From Stictocephala bisonia (Eukaryota; Arthropoda; Insecta; Hemiptera; Membracidae), in the NCBI GenBank assembly GCA_035578905.1, contig JAQJVL010000278.1:620001-684000 (forward strand): a DNA stretch of 64,000 nt, given 5' to 3'. The notes under the pieces are model-generated. The model saw nothing but the letters and a program-made list of their open reading frames with translations. It ran no database searches and was not told where the DNA came from. This document shows, piece after piece, positions 53,801 through 58,082 of the stretch. The position numbers and the translations under genes were made by a program. The stretch's first letter is position 1, and every line of letters begins with the position of its first letter.

Positions 53801-56800
53801 TTTCAGCGCTTTGCTAGCTTTTTTTGTAAAAATCCTAAAAAATACTAAATATGCTCCAAATGTCAATTTTATCATTTCATTTTTCTTCTCAAGAACTGTA
53901 CTTTCACTGAGTACCATCAAAACTTACAAATAAAAGTAAATAATTTTTGTCTAGAAAAGATTGAACAAATTTTAAAATGTTGTACGTTAATTATAACTTA
54001 TAACCCTCCTTCGGAGCACTAAACATTTTTGTAAATAATTCCGAGATAGCCAAATTGTTTATTATTTTGTGCACTATAATAATATGTTGTTACATTTGAT
54101 ATAAACTACTAGTTTTTTTTATTGTTTGTTTACAGTACATTATTGTTTGTTTACAGTACAAATAAATGTCACTTAACACAAATTTATTACAATATAAACA
54201 CAAAATGCACAATTATTATGGTGTTCGATTTCGGTGTAATTTCTTAACAAATTTAAACGTTTGAGGTGTAAAAAATTTGCCTCTGTTCGTAGATGTGCAA
54301 TAAGTACTTAATTCTTCAATATTTTCACCCCGAAGGATATAGAAAGCCCTTTAAGTACGTTTTTCGACCATAAGAATAACGTGAAATGATATTTAAATGA
54401 GCTTAAATGCTACGTAAAGTAACAGCTGTTCAAATGTATATAATGCTTTCCAAAAAGTTATAACAGATGTTTTATTGTAAACAATGTTGTTTGTGATGTT
54501 GAGGAGATTAGATCTTTCATAATGATAAACCAGGGAAGGTTGTAAAGCATGGTTTTACTCACATTTTATTGTTGGCTCCGCAAAACTGGACTTATAGGTT
54601 TCAATGATAATCTAAAGCAGTTATTTTATTTATTTTATTGATACTCAGCTGTTAAACAAAAACAAATGAAATAAACATAAATGTCTTCAAATACTAATAA
54701 TAAGTAAAAGAAAGACAACTGAAGCGAGAAACATTATTTGAGAAACACTGCATGACTTAAAATTATGTTTGAGAAATAAACTTTGAGAAATAAACTTCTT
54801 GTATCTTGTATGTTAATTGAGTTCTGAAATTAGTGGTTAGATTAGTTTATATTCCCTTGGTGTTGAAATAATTGTTTTATTTACAGAGACAACAATGCTA
54901 ATCACAGTATAAATTCAGATGAACCAAAATCTATAGATGAAGAACAGCTAATTGATAATTTCAGGTCAGTAAAGTAGTTTGGTAAAAAAAATTATTAATG
55001 TGGAATAAAATTATAATATAAAATATATGTTATCCCAACATTACTATTAGTAACAAACAGTAAATTTTGTTTAAGTGAGCATTCTCAAACATAATGGGTA
55101 AAGTGAATTAAACTAGTGTCTACCACAGTGTGTACAGAATATAAATAGAGAGGACATGGCCTATACGTTGTGTGCATTAGATGTGTGGTAAAATCCGCCA
55201 TCTAGGTCCGTTATTCAGACGGAAATCACTACACTCGTGGCAAGGTTCTCCCAGCAAAAACACCAACATTTAATACACTTATTGTGGAGATAACATTTTC
55301 AAACTTAACACGTTTACAGTACAACTCATCAGGACACTTTCAAGCGAAAAACCACTTAAATAGTTATTATACATCACTTATAATATTTAAGTAAACATTT
55401 GTTTGCAATACAAGTCAATAGGTCTGCTGATTATTATTCCTTTTTTGTAAGTAACTCGTGTTAAAAAGGTCTCTAACATGAGCTATTATTATGTTTATAG
55501 GTACCTAACAAGTCAGGGTCTAATATCCGATCAAAATGAACTCAAGACAACAGTAACATTAGACTCCGTTCCACAATCTTCAGAAAGGTAAGATAATAGT
55601 AGTGTGCATGATAGTTGTCTGTTGAATCAAAATAATAGTAGTGTGCATGATAGTTGTCTGTTGAATCAACATAATAGTAGTGTGCATGATAGTTGTCTGT
55701 TGAATCAACATAATAGTAGTGTGCATGATAGTTGTCTGTTGAATCAACATAATAGTAGTATGCATGATAGTTGTCTGTTGAATCAACATAATAGTAGTGT
55801 GCATGATAGTTGTCTGTTGAATCAACATAATAGTAGTGTGCATGATAGTTGTCTGTTGAATCAACATAATAGTAGTGTGCATGATAGTTGTCTGTTGAAT
55901 CAAAATAATAGTAGTGTGCATGATAGTTGTCTGTTGAATGAACATAATAGTAGTGTGCATGATAGTTGTCTGTTTAATCAACATAATAGTAGTGTGCATG
56001 ATAGTTGTCTGTTGAATCAACATAATAGTAGTGTGCATGATAGTTGTCTGTTGAATCAACATAATAGTAGTGTGCATGATAGTTGTCTGTTGAATCAAAA
56101 TAATAGTAGTGTGCATGATAGTTGTCTGTTGAATGAACATAATAGTAGTGTGCATGATAGTTGTCTGTTGAATGAACATAATAGTAGTGTGCATGATAGT
56201 TGTCTGTTGAATCAACATAATAGTAGTGTGCATGATAGTTGTCTGTTGAATCAAAATAATAGTAGTGTGCATGATAGTTGTCTGTTGAATGAACATAATA
56301 GTAGTGTGCATGATAGTTGTCTGTTTAATCAACATAATAGTAGTGTGCATGATAGTTGTCTGTTGAATCAACATAATAGTAGTGTGCATGATAGTTGTCT
56401 GTTGAATCAACATAATAGTAGTGTGCATGATAGTTGTCTGTTGAATCAACATAATAGTAGTGTGCATGATAGTTGTCTGTTGAATCAACATAATAGTAGT
56501 GTGCATGATAGTTGTCTGTTGAATCAACATAATAGTAGTGTGCATGATAGTTGTCTGTTGAATCAACATAATAGTAGTATGCATGATAGTTGTCTGTTGA
56601 ATCAACATAATAGTAGTGTGCATGATAGTTGTCTGTTGAATCAACATAATAGTAGTGTGCATGATAGTTGTCTGTTGAATCAACATAATAGTAGTGTGCA
56701 TGATAGTTGTCTGTTGAATCAACATAATAGTAGTGTGCATGATAGTTGTCTGTTGAATCAACATAATAGAAGTGTGCATGATAGTTGTCTGTTGAATCAA

Positions 56801-58082
56801 CATTAGTTTGGAATGGTCTCCAAATGAAGTGTATGAACCCAATTGACTAAGTCTCCTCTCAAGCATTAAAGAGTTTTTGGAAGTTGACATGTTCACTACC
56901 GTGCACTTTTACTTGTTGACAGCCAGCTTTTCACTTTGTAATCTTAAATATTAATGCCCCTTCTGCTCACTCTACACACTTATATCAACAGCCATCTTCC
57001 CAACTTGCTTTGTATACATTGAGGACTCTTAAATAAATACTTATTTATGTAAATTAATAAGTATTTATTTAATTCTTTAAATAATTTCAGGCAGTTCTGA
57101 AAGTAACATCCATTGGCTCACTGCAGGAAGTGTTGGGGGTATTGTCATCATTATTACACTGATGTGCTAGGACATCAGTCAGTGTCCAGCCCTGATAGAG
57201 TAAAGGTCATTATTGTATTGCCTGCTAAAATATGCGTTGCAATAAAAAGTTCCCTCCAAGTGTGAGGTGCGTTCTTCCATTTGATTTTTCATGGCTAAGC
57301 AATATTAGTCAACAACAATTCACGGAGAACTTTGCTTTCTATAGACTGAAGATAATGAAGTAAGGACCTAATACAAATGATTTAAAACAAATATTGTGGT
57401 CTGCTTTTTATCTGGTGTTATTTATACACTACTAAGCTTGTCTCCACACTGCTCAGAGATCCAATATCCTTTTGGTGCAGTTCAAATTTTATGTATTTAG
57501 GGATCCACCTTACAGCCCAGATTTGGCTCTTAGCCAGTTGAGGATAATGAGGAACTCAAAGATTAGGTCAATGGATGGTTCAAGGCTCATGTAGGAGGTT
57601 TTTTTGCAGAAACAATAATTTCAGAGTTTGTAAATAAGCATGAAATGCTTAAAAATGTTTATTTGTACTCTTATGAAAAGCAAAGAAAAGTCATAGTTCT
57701 AAGTTGTGTATTGTAAAACTTGTTTAGTACTTTTGAGTTTATTTACAATAAAAGAGATTATTTTTATATATCCGTCTTTGTATATTGACAGCAACTCTTA
57801 CCAAATACAAGATTTTGCAGCCTTCCTTCCATTTTGAACACTTGTAAATTAACCGCCACTACCTTGCTCACATTTATCGCTTACTAACTAAACTCCCAGC
57901 ATGCACATGTTTTTGTTTTATTCTTAAAGTAGATGAGTGGAATCTGTGGAAATATTATTGATATTAATGTGTTTTATGTTTACTTCAGTACTGCTGGTCA
58001 GAACGATCCTGTGGAGGCAGAGAGTTCAGCTGTGGAATCCGTACCTACTCCTCAAACATCTCCCACGACAGAAACAGTTTGA
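8474..58082 (+). CDS. PPP6R: PPP6R: SAPS-domain regulatory subunit of protein phosphatase 6 (20 coding exons, whole gene)
   Basis: The joined exons give 855 residues in one frame (8474-8533, 15190-15269, 19855-20128, 21367-21504, 23085-23263, 28547-28660, 30211-30391, 34441-34593, 36014-36139, 37722-37786, 38663-38855, 42606-42695, 43457-43554, 44655-44810, 47601-47710, 49330-49548, 51834-51906, 54887-54964, 55501-55587, 57989-58082). Family hallmarks I recognise: the MFW start, EPPLNPLLASFFSRTMGVL (about 115-130), LGTSAIMDLALKLV, DPPLGNTRLQVVRLL, SWNNFLHTQVEKC, KGYMGHLTTI and QQMAPQFIEQFGYHETEF. In the known family, SAPS proteins hold the PP6 catalytic subunit together with ankyrin-repeat subunits and choose its substrates. 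Residues about 20-520 form the SAPS region; about 520-855 is an acidic, low-complexity tail. Two in-frame ATGs (8474, 8477) are possible starts; the first has G at -3, the second gives MFW directly. Length fits animal PPP6R proteins. No frameshift or premature stop is seen. Which vertebrate paralogue it matches best cannot be settled by eye. Confidence 0.95.
8929..9105 (-). mobile_element. SINE-2 tail fragment
   Basis: The reverse complement carries the 3' part of SINE-2: the GGCTATTAA stretch, AAGGAATAGTC-like sequence, TTTGTAACAATGACT, CTCATCACACTCAT and a final AATAAATAAA. The tRNA-like head is missing, so it is 5' truncated. Confidence 0.75.
9233..9640. repeat. Dispersed repeat B, second half
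   Basis: Similar to 54245-54650 in the same orientation: shared phrases include ccataagaataac, gttagatctttcataatg/gattagatctttcataatg and agcatggtttta. In the 54-kb copy the two halves are adjacent; here they lie 2.8 kb apart. Confidence 0.75.
9703..10430 (+). mobile_element. Internally deleted mariner transposon
   Basis: The ends are CGAGGTACGTCC and its inverted copy, with about 25 bp of near-perfect TIR and a TA on each side. The transposase starts at ATG 9860 with a mariner helix-turn-helix (IRFLNAKKVKPIDIYRQT, MSDSMVRRWV). It meets a stop at 10016-10018, continues as FNEGRNEVHDEERSGRPSL, then jumps near 10113 to SPDLAPSDFHLFLHLKSF and the normal C-terminus VPRYDKCLQNFGSYVEK. About 0.55 kb holding the first two catalytic Asp is missing, and the junction shifts frame. 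It is 728 bp long and cannot make active transposase, but its ends look intact. Confidence 0.93.
10865..14033 (+). mobile_element. LINE-B: APE-type non-LTR retrotransposon, mostly degraded
   Basis: The endonuclease begins at about 10869 (IAHQNINWLSNKIEKLSHFL, then NPDLIILTEHGL), with GDINVDNLSENNDILKL near 11270. The reverse transcriptase runs from about 12380: PEEILKTIDTLKPKTSSGVD, NSYRPISLISTFSKILEKI, FLDFSKAFDCLNHEQLLKKL, GVPQGSVLGPVLF, YADDTALTI. The last 325 codons (12939-13916) are intact; upstream there are several stops and shifts. The C-terminus carries HHLSLYKKKPSYKGGTFFNH, a motif shared with two other LINE fragments here. A 3' UTR with AATAAA follows. A 36-bp minisatellite interrupts the open frame at 11570. 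Confidence 0.92.
11570..11771 (+). repeat. 36-bp minisatellite inside LINE-B
   Basis: About five and a half copies with unit core acgtgcagtggtaatgac followed by a CCCACCCAT block. The unit is a multiple of three and translates as a repeat of the type YSGNDTPAHPYT. It lies between the endonuclease and reverse transcriptase parts of LINE-B. Confidence 0.85.
14034..15189. other. Rest of PPP6R intron 1, nothing recognised
   Basis: AT-rich intron sequence without repeats that recur in the window and without protein similarity. Confidence 0.5.
15190..15269 (+). CDS. PPP6R: PPP6R coding exon 2
   Basis: Acceptor ttatatag, donor GTGAGT, leaving phase 2. It encodes DLTLQELLDHENILQELKSQ and then NKKLIE, residues 21-47. 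This is the N-terminal helix of the SAPS family, where vertebrates also have an LQE(L/C)K..N.KLIEF stretch. The split codon becomes Phe with exon 3. Confidence 0.95.
15370..15542. mobile_element. Small inverted-repeat element filled with CCTAAC-type repeats
   Basis: The 22-bp ends CTTTTCCATTAATTCACTAC and (inverted) CTTTTCCGTTAATTCACTAC face each other. Between them, 15397-15515 is a degenerate array of AACCTAAC, AACCAAAC and CCTAACATA units resembling insect telomere repeat. No certain target duplication is seen. Confidence 0.65.
16330..19100 (+). mobile_element. Relic DNA transposon with long TIRs (Tc1/mariner-type transposase)
   Basis: The arm at about 16450-16900 is an inverted copy of about 18370-18850. 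Shared landmarks are actgaccctaa, accttgtaacacctct, gcctaattagataatttta and cattaaggctttgtcagag. Between them lies a transposase relic on +: NCRYWSENN (about 17640), FQQDGAPPHYDFHVCQWLND at 17877, and SPDISPLDFFLWGHLKSVVF (about 17993). This is the DDE-type C-terminal half found in many insect Tc1/mariner proteins. Only the last 97 codons are open. The right end is extended by a duplicated G-rich block. Confidence 0.75.
18805..19085 (+). repeat. Tandem duplication of G-rich terminal block
   Basis: Two copies of about 140 bp, each opening with agggtcagtggggg, then ttaggg(g)taaaac, gaaaatattttgcttttagt, and ending with ctaagttgttc(a/g)gttttaaag. The second copy has a run of 12 G. The left arm of the transposon has one counterpart. 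Confidence 0.85.
19855..20128 (+). CDS. PPP6R: PPP6R coding exon 3 (SAPS core)
   Basis: Acceptor gtttgtttcag, donor GTAAGT, phase 2 in and phase 0 out. Residues 47-138. It holds KHPNIACELLTTDIPSL and EPPLNPLLASFFSRTMGVL, the most recognisable SAPS signature, and ends in RKTEQ as in the vertebrate proteins. Confidence 0.97.
20330..21110 (-). mobile_element. R1-like LINE fragment, minus strand
   Basis: Reverse translation gives SVILNRAVVWAHALNKK (near 20780), GHRSCEGPPVPSQDGEITEY and CLYCPGATDTAQLTFITC (about 20510-20640). This matches the reverse-transcriptase C-terminus plus the Cys-rich end of R1-type elements. Further upstream on minus, ADCDLHEEAHFDYHPSANRS-like sequence is in pieces. Broken by stops and shifts; it lies antisense in PPP6R intron 3. 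Confidence 0.7.
21367..21504 (+). CDS. PPP6R: PPP6R coding exon 4
   Basis: Acceptor cttgtttgcag, donor GTAAGT, phase 0 at both ends. Residues 139-184 with LEFLKNKQESISLLLKHLG and TSAIMDLALKLVTQIE, the conserved HEAT-like repeat that follows the signature of exon 3. Confidence 0.96.
21985..22200 (+). mobile_element. C-terminal fragment of a LINE-A relative
   Basis: GSNAYVLLTCALSPVYSGVE and PLSWLLVLCNITP follow the same pattern as the end of LINE-A (GTNAHVLRTTALLLVYSAAE). It is a 5' truncated, decayed piece. Confidence 0.65.
22814..23005. mobile_element. Fold-back MITE of about 190 bp
   Basis: The left end aaaaaaggagagaagaacag and the inverted right end aaaaaaggagaggagagcag match, as do the inner aaatggtaaac..acagacaca segments. 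This gives about 57 bp of imperfect TIR around a short centre. It ends 80 bp before exon 5. Confidence 0.6.
23085..23263 (+). CDS. PPP6R: PPP6R coding exon 5
   Basis: Acceptor gggttttag, donor GTAAGT, phase 0 in and 2 out. Residues 185-244. It encodes FMAAQGLVENLVELLSPSAE, then SLNSNAALLLCDIID, and ends in EPDPILSSIES. The PEPDPIL motif matches the vertebrate TEPDPLL position. Confidence 0.95.
24784..26902 (-). mobile_element. Palindromic DNA transposon with ~580-bp arms, nested in hAT
   Basis: The arms 24784-25365 and 26320-26902 are inverted copies with few differences; the outermost bases are GGGTCAGTCCA on both. The centre encodes on the minus strand (26310-25996) SKFCMLRPKWCVLAGSSGTH, AVCVCAIHQNMKLLL, then CSKENRDCMLRHCPNCPTNE, a Cys-rich fragment that I recall from other invertebrate mobile elements but cannot name. 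Its start and rest are missing. ATTC stands on both sides and may be a 4-bp target duplication. Confidence 0.8.
27040..27746. mobile_element. TTAA-flanked piggyBac-like MITE 1
   Basis: TTAA at 27036-27039 and 27747-27750 flanks ends CCCTTTGAATCC and, inverted, CCCTTACGATCC. The subterminal motif cgtatatacgg lies near the right end. No coding sequence. Confidence 0.75.
28547..28660 (+). CDS. PPP6R: PPP6R coding exon 6
   Basis: Acceptor tctgttttgtag, donor GTAAGT, phase 2 at both ends. Residues 244-282: SETIKKMLDVMFSGEKKESS then LVGGISVLLALLEPSKI. A hAT transposon ends only 23 bp upstream, so the 3' splice signals of this exon are part TE-derived (see findings). Confidence 0.95.
29326..29361. 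repeat. (AT)n microsatellite
   Basis: About 18 AT units in PPP6R intron 6. Confidence 0.9.
29674..29728. repeat. (AT)n microsatellite
   Basis: About 27 AT units in PPP6R intron 6. Nothing else was recognised in this intron (28661-30210). Confidence 0.9.
30211..30391 (+). CDS. PPP6R: PPP6R coding exon 7 with Gly/Ser/Pro-rich insert
   Basis: Acceptor aattgttgcag, donor GTAAGT, phase 2 in and 0 out. Residues 282-342. The first half is low complexity (SSEGGGGGASGDSPAPSPPP) and lies in the SAPS region where homologues have a variable loop. The second half, IEAVVPYLPAFHDLLLNPP, matches the conserved IRGRLGSFHELLLEPP position of vertebrate proteins. Confidence 0.93.
31001..31211. mobile_element. 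Possible short piggyBac-like remnant
   Basis: Starts CCCTTTGAACCC and ends with inverted CCCTTAGAGC, with gcgtatatacacg near the right end as in the other TTAA elements. The flanks are GTAA and AAAT, not clean TTAA, so this may be a mutated copy. Confidence 0.4.
31304..31986. mobile_element. TTAA-flanked piggyBac-like MITE 2
   Basis: A perfect 12-bp TIR, CCCTTAAAACGC, lies at both ends, with TTAA at 31300-31303 and 31987-31990. A cgtatatatacgg motif sits just inside the right end. 683 bp, non-coding. Confidence 0.88.
32045..32124 (-). mobile_element. piggyBac transposase Cys-rich C-terminus, relic
   Basis: The minus strand reads FCKNCQEKPHFHPEFCFEAY and then RTKEKYA followed by a stop. The Cys/His spacing and the FEAY..K end fit the Cys-rich domain that closes many piggyBac transposases. 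Upstream minus sequence (to about 32400) has lost its frame. A TTAA-type end (gaagggTTAA at 32525-32533) lies to the right. Confidence 0.6.
32851..33000 (+). mobile_element. SINE-1 copy, 3' truncated
   Basis: Matches the head of the 59061 copy: tcggcactggtagtgcagtg, cccagttacttgggg, agattgtaggcgataggt, ctcaatggttgc and gacactactagag. The head looks like a degenerate Pol III box A/B region. Confidence 0.75.
33583..34360. mobile_element. pogo/Tigger-like transposon remnant
   Basis: The right end, read inward, is CAGTGGAGTCCCAGTAATCC followed by GAAAA, the typical pogo/Tigger terminal form. The left end repeats ggtaatccgaaa and cttaatccgaaa but its outermost bases have decayed into an AT run. 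No transposase frame is visible. It ends 80 bp before exon 8. Confidence 0.6.
34441..34593 (+). CDS. PPP6R: PPP6R coding exon 8
   Basis: Acceptor gtttttttacag, donor GTAAGT, phase 0 at both ends. Residues 343-393. VVDPPLGNTRLQVVRLLAAL is a near-invariant family motif. A pogo-like transposon end lies 80 bp upstream of the acceptor. Confidence 0.97.
34952..35192 (+). repeat. ~62-bp tandem repeat, four diverged copies
   Basis: Each copy has catcctgact(g/c)aagatgaa, tcctgcttgagctccccc and ctcttttaccatgaccct in variant form. Lies in PPP6R intron 8. A GC-richer stretch follows at 35205-35310, including gaggccg repeats, with no assigned role. Confidence 0.8.
35821..35856. repeat. (AT)n microsatellite
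   Basis: About 18 AT units followed by a short C run, 160 bp before exon 9. Confidence 0.9.
36014..36139 (+). CDS. PPP6R: PPP6R coding exon 9 (weak donor)
   Basis: Acceptor tttgtttacag, phase 0 at both ends. Residues 394-435: FFSFSWNNFLHTQVEKCLNK ending in DNPTDNLLIHN. The end is set by frame and by alignment of DNLLIHN+IFMKC with the vertebrate DNLLLKH+LFQKC at equal length. The implied donor, GTTGGT, is poor compared with every other donor in the gene. Confidence 0.9.
36305..36540 (+). mobile_element. SINE-3, derived from a tRNA with a long variable arm (Leu/Ser-like)
   Basis: The head reads agccgatggctgagttgtct, then aaggtgtcaggact, a variable-arm-like part and ctggttcgaatctagc. These are a clear Pol III box A (TGGCTGAGTTGTC) and box B (GGTTCGAATCT). 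A non-tRNA body of about 150 bp and an A-rich end follow, so this is a SINE and not a tRNA gene. Confidence 0.8.
36541..37721. other. Rest of PPP6R intron 9, nothing recognised
   Basis: AT-rich, no repeats or protein similarity found. Confidence 0.5.
37722..37786 (+). CDS. PPP6R: PPP6R coding exon 10
   Basis: Acceptor tttttccctcag, donor GTAAGT, phase 0 in and 2 out. Residues 436-457, IFMKCCLLKKILEAWEDNEV. It aligns with the family LERILEAWE segment. Confidence 0.94.
38663..38855 (+). CDS. PPP6R: PPP6R coding exon 11
   Basis: Acceptor aatttgtag, donor GTAAGT, phase 2 in and 0 out. Residues 457-521 with GGFRKGYMGHLTTISILINS and a Leu/Glu-rich end. This closes the SAPS core. The last 53 nt and the donor region are tandemly duplicated just downstream (see repeat 38803-38992). 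Confidence 0.95.
38803..38992 (+). repeat. 95-bp tandem duplication across the exon 11 donor
   Basis: Copy 1 (38803-38897) holds the last 53 nt of exon 11, the GTAAGT donor and 42 nt of intron. Copy 2 (38898-38992) repeats all of it with about ten changes, including another GTAAGT at 38951-38956. A third copy starts but stops after agtttac. Confidence 0.93.
39754..40818. mobile_element. TTAA-flanked piggyBac-like MITE 3
   Basis: TTAA (39750-39753 and 40819-40822) flanks ends CCCTAGATCCGGCA and, inverted, CCCTCGATCCGGCAGTCA. 1065 bp and no transposase. The TIR differs from MITEs 1 and 2, so it is a separate family. Confidence 0.88.
40850..41240 (-). mobile_element. LINE C-terminal fragment, minus strand (LINE-B relative)
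   Basis: The minus strand reads PVHRTTLFTKKPSYIGAKL, the same position as HHLSLYKKKPSYKGGTFF of LINE-B, preceded by a degenerate upstream part and followed by FKRLSRKEW. It abuts the right TTAA of MITE 3. Confidence 0.75.
41401..42453. mobile_element. pogo-like TA-flanked element with internal minisatellite
   Basis: Left end CAGTAGAACCTT and inverted right end CAGTAAAACCTT, each preceded by TA, fit a pogo/Tc1-type element. No transposase. Most of its right side is an 84-bp tandem repeat whose last copy merges with the right terminus. Confidence 0.75.
41684..42449. repeat. 84-bp minisatellite, nine copies
   Basis: The phrase cttacatgccatatagtttg recurs every 84 bp from 41701 to 42373. Two variant junctions (ggccaactatt and ggcttactatt) and a late cttcaacacc variant alternate. 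The unit includes the element's terminal sequence, so the array grew from its 3' end. Confidence 0.95.
42606..42695 (+). CDS. PPP6R: PPP6R coding exon 12
   Basis: Acceptor ttttattttag, donor GTAAGT, phase 0 at both ends. Residues 522-551, HPAQSSSEDDEKNFRNVPFQ and then DNITQQ. The SSSEDDE run matches the SSSDDE acidic phosphosite-like stretch that opens the C-terminal tail in vertebrates. Confidence 0.92.
43457..43554 (+). CDS. PPP6R: PPP6R coding exon 13
   Basis: Acceptor caactgtttcag, donor GTAAAT, phase 0 in and 2 out. Residues 552-584. YQNQQMAPQFIEQFGYHETE closely follows the vertebrate [20 protein letters not shown] segment. Confidence 0.95.
43700..43945 (+). mobile_element. SINE-2, full copy
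   Basis: tRNA-like head ggtcggtagcgtagttggtt (box A) and cagttcgatccc (box B), then a body with cagctgataatcaccggctg. The tail has attgggctattaat, ggaatagtcagcc, tttgtaacaatgactac, ctcatcacactcatt and a gaataaataaataaat end. Confidence 0.88.
44655..44810 (+). CDS. PPP6R: PPP6R coding exon 14
   Basis: Acceptor gtcctgtttcag, donor GTAGTT, phase 2 at both ends. Residues 584-636. It contains VDRLAHLSFSV, FNQVCAQKLQCLDDDDDVW and an acidic run of five Asp. The LDDDDDVW patch corresponds to the FDDGGSDEEDIW patch of vertebrate homologues. Confidence 0.93.
44811..46000. other. First part of PPP6R intron 14, nothing recognised
   Basis: Very AT-rich sequence with A-rich patches at 45480-45560. No element ends or protein similarity. 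Confidence 0.5.
46001..46150. mobile_element. Possible fold-back MITE
   Basis: The left half (aaatactcacataaag, ctctgatattt, tcttcatcaggaaagagaa) pairs imperfectly with the right half (gagaggagactactt-type sequence, atcagaattttgtgtgagtg) in inverted order. No target duplication resolved. Confidence 0.45.
46742..47105. mobile_element. Inverted-repeat element with GAAGTTATACTTCTTTG ends
   Basis: The perfect 17-bp inverted pair lies at 46761-46777 and 47053-47069. Outer sequence gga(c)tcaatttttt and, inverted, aaaattgggtgtgcgtcgga also loosely match. The centre has aatcgattaatcgatt-like palindromes. Probable MITE of unknown family. Confidence 0.55.
47601..47710 (+). CDS. PPP6R: PPP6R coding exon 15
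   Basis: Acceptor ctttgtccag, donor GTAAGT, phase 2 in and 1 out. Residues 636-673. Acidic: ANYNSSDDEERPGPEGREEA and then QMEIDQAD. The KMEVDLSEP of vertebrates matches QMEIDQADP once joined to exon 16. Confidence 0.9.
47711..49329. other. PPP6R intron 15, possible LINE tails only
   Basis: The phrases ggaataataaagacgttt at about 48340 and acgtaataaagctatctt at about 48530 look like LINE 3' ends with short tails. No coding part is attached, so they are not called as elements. Nothing else seen. Confidence 0.4.
49330..49548 (+). CDS. PPP6R: PPP6R coding exon 16
   Basis: Acceptor gtgtttttag, donor GTAAGT, phase 1 at both ends. Residues 673-746. It opens with PWLTA, then a Gly/Ser-rich stretch, SEGWADFDTNFASAS and a Ser/Asn-rich end. 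The GWADF motif corresponds to the GWASF motif of vertebrate tails. Confidence 0.9.
50060..50395 (+). mobile_element. SINE-2 copy with an internal ~80-bp insertion
   Basis: Has the head (gtcagttgcttagttggttg, cagttcgatccc), body (ataaccaccggctgttcatt) and tail (ggaatagtcggcc, cattccaaatccatattcgc). An extra segment at about 50189-50268 is bracketed by ttgaactattaa on both sides. Confidence 0.85.
51008..51448. mobile_element. MITE with long TIRs
   Basis: Left CGCCGTTGTAG..TTTGGCG..ATGCTGTGTACCACT and inverted right GCCATTGTAGCG..TTTGGCACATGTACG..CTGTGTACTAC match. Inner agtagctgatattcataatg and its inverted counterpart agtagctgacattcatattg also match. The arms are near 150 bp or more around a short centre. 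Confidence 0.7.
51834..51906 (+). CDS. PPP6R: PPP6R coding exon 17
   Basis: Acceptor gtctgtttttag, donor GTAAGT, phase 1 in and 2 out. Residues 746-770, STAESRIEPLGASSSEVKDD. The sequence is not conserved enough to recognise alone. It is accepted because it fits phase, splice sites and position. Confidence 0.8.
52150..53740 (+). mobile_element. LINE reverse transcriptase relic
   Basis: Broken + frames give SVADISSRLLKLCEDEL (52390), SALLSITRGAPQGSPSF (52815), then FMYADDAALIST (52915). The conserved GxPQGS and YADD blocks are present as GAPQGS and YADD. Numerous stops. Its end adjoins a TTAACCCTAG sequence at 53742. Confidence 0.75.
53742..54660. repeat. Dispersed repeat B, contiguous copy, with a piggyBac-like left end
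   Basis: Opens with TTAA then CCCTAGATCGG, close to the MITE 3 end CCCTAGATCCGG. From 53936 on it matches both 6187-6392 and 9233-9640, here in one block. No inverted right end could be located, so the class is uncertain. Confidence 0.55.
54887..54964 (+). CDS. PPP6R: PPP6R coding exon 18
   Basis: Acceptor ttttatttacag, donor GTCAGT, phase 2 at both ends. Residues 770-796, NSDEPKSIDEEQLIDNF. Acidic tail sequence, accepted on phase and splice sites. Confidence 0.75.
54965..55500. other. PPP6R intron 18, nothing recognised
   Basis: Short AT-rich intron without repeats that recur in the window. Confidence 0.5.
55501..55587 (+). CDS. PPP6R: PPP6R coding exon 19
   Basis: Acceptor tgtttatag (weak pyrimidine tract), donor GTAAGA, phase 2 at both ends. 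Residues 796-825: LTSQGLISDQNELKTTVTLD and then SVPQSSE. At 87 nt it could be skipped without changing frame. The TGCATG minisatellite begins right after its donor, a typical place for splicing enhancers. Confidence 0.75.
55590..56806 (+). repeat. 39-bp minisatellite, 31 copies, each with TGCATG
   Basis: Unit core: gtgtgcatgatagttgtctg followed by ttgaatcaacataatagta. Thirty-one TGCATG hexamers start at 55605, 18 nt after the exon 19 donor, all on the sense strand. Because 39 is a multiple of 3 and the unit lacks stops in some frames, both strands show long but artefactual open frames (13-residue repeats such as HDSCLLNQHNSSV). Few variants (aaaat, gaacat, tttaat, gtatg) mark the copies. Confidence 0.97.
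57080..57740 (+). mobile_element. Decayed mariner transposon
   Basis: The + strand near 57510-57720 reads PPYSPDLALS, then EDNEELKD, VNGWFKAHVGGFFAETIISE and FVNKHEMLKNVYLYSYEKQ in broken frame. This is the mariner C-terminal pattern, also seen in the 9703 copy. Earlier parts are unrecognisable and the TIRs are not resolved. It lies in the last PPP6R intron. Confidence 0.6.
57989..58082 (+). CDS. PPP6R: PPP6R coding exon 20 (last coding exon)
   Basis: Acceptor gtttacttcag, phase 2 in. Residues 825-855: TAGQNDPVEAESSAVESVPT and then PQTSPTTETV, stop TGA at 58080-58082. The Ser/Thr/Pro-rich C-terminus is as expected for the family. The 3' UTR follows without a break. Confidence 0.85.

Noticed and set aside
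55580..56896. Long open frames of about 400 and 438 codons on opposite strands
   Set aside because: They are the 39-bp minisatellite read in frames without stops. The array lies inside a PPP6R intron, and a TAA in the exon 19 donor separates it from the upstream frame.
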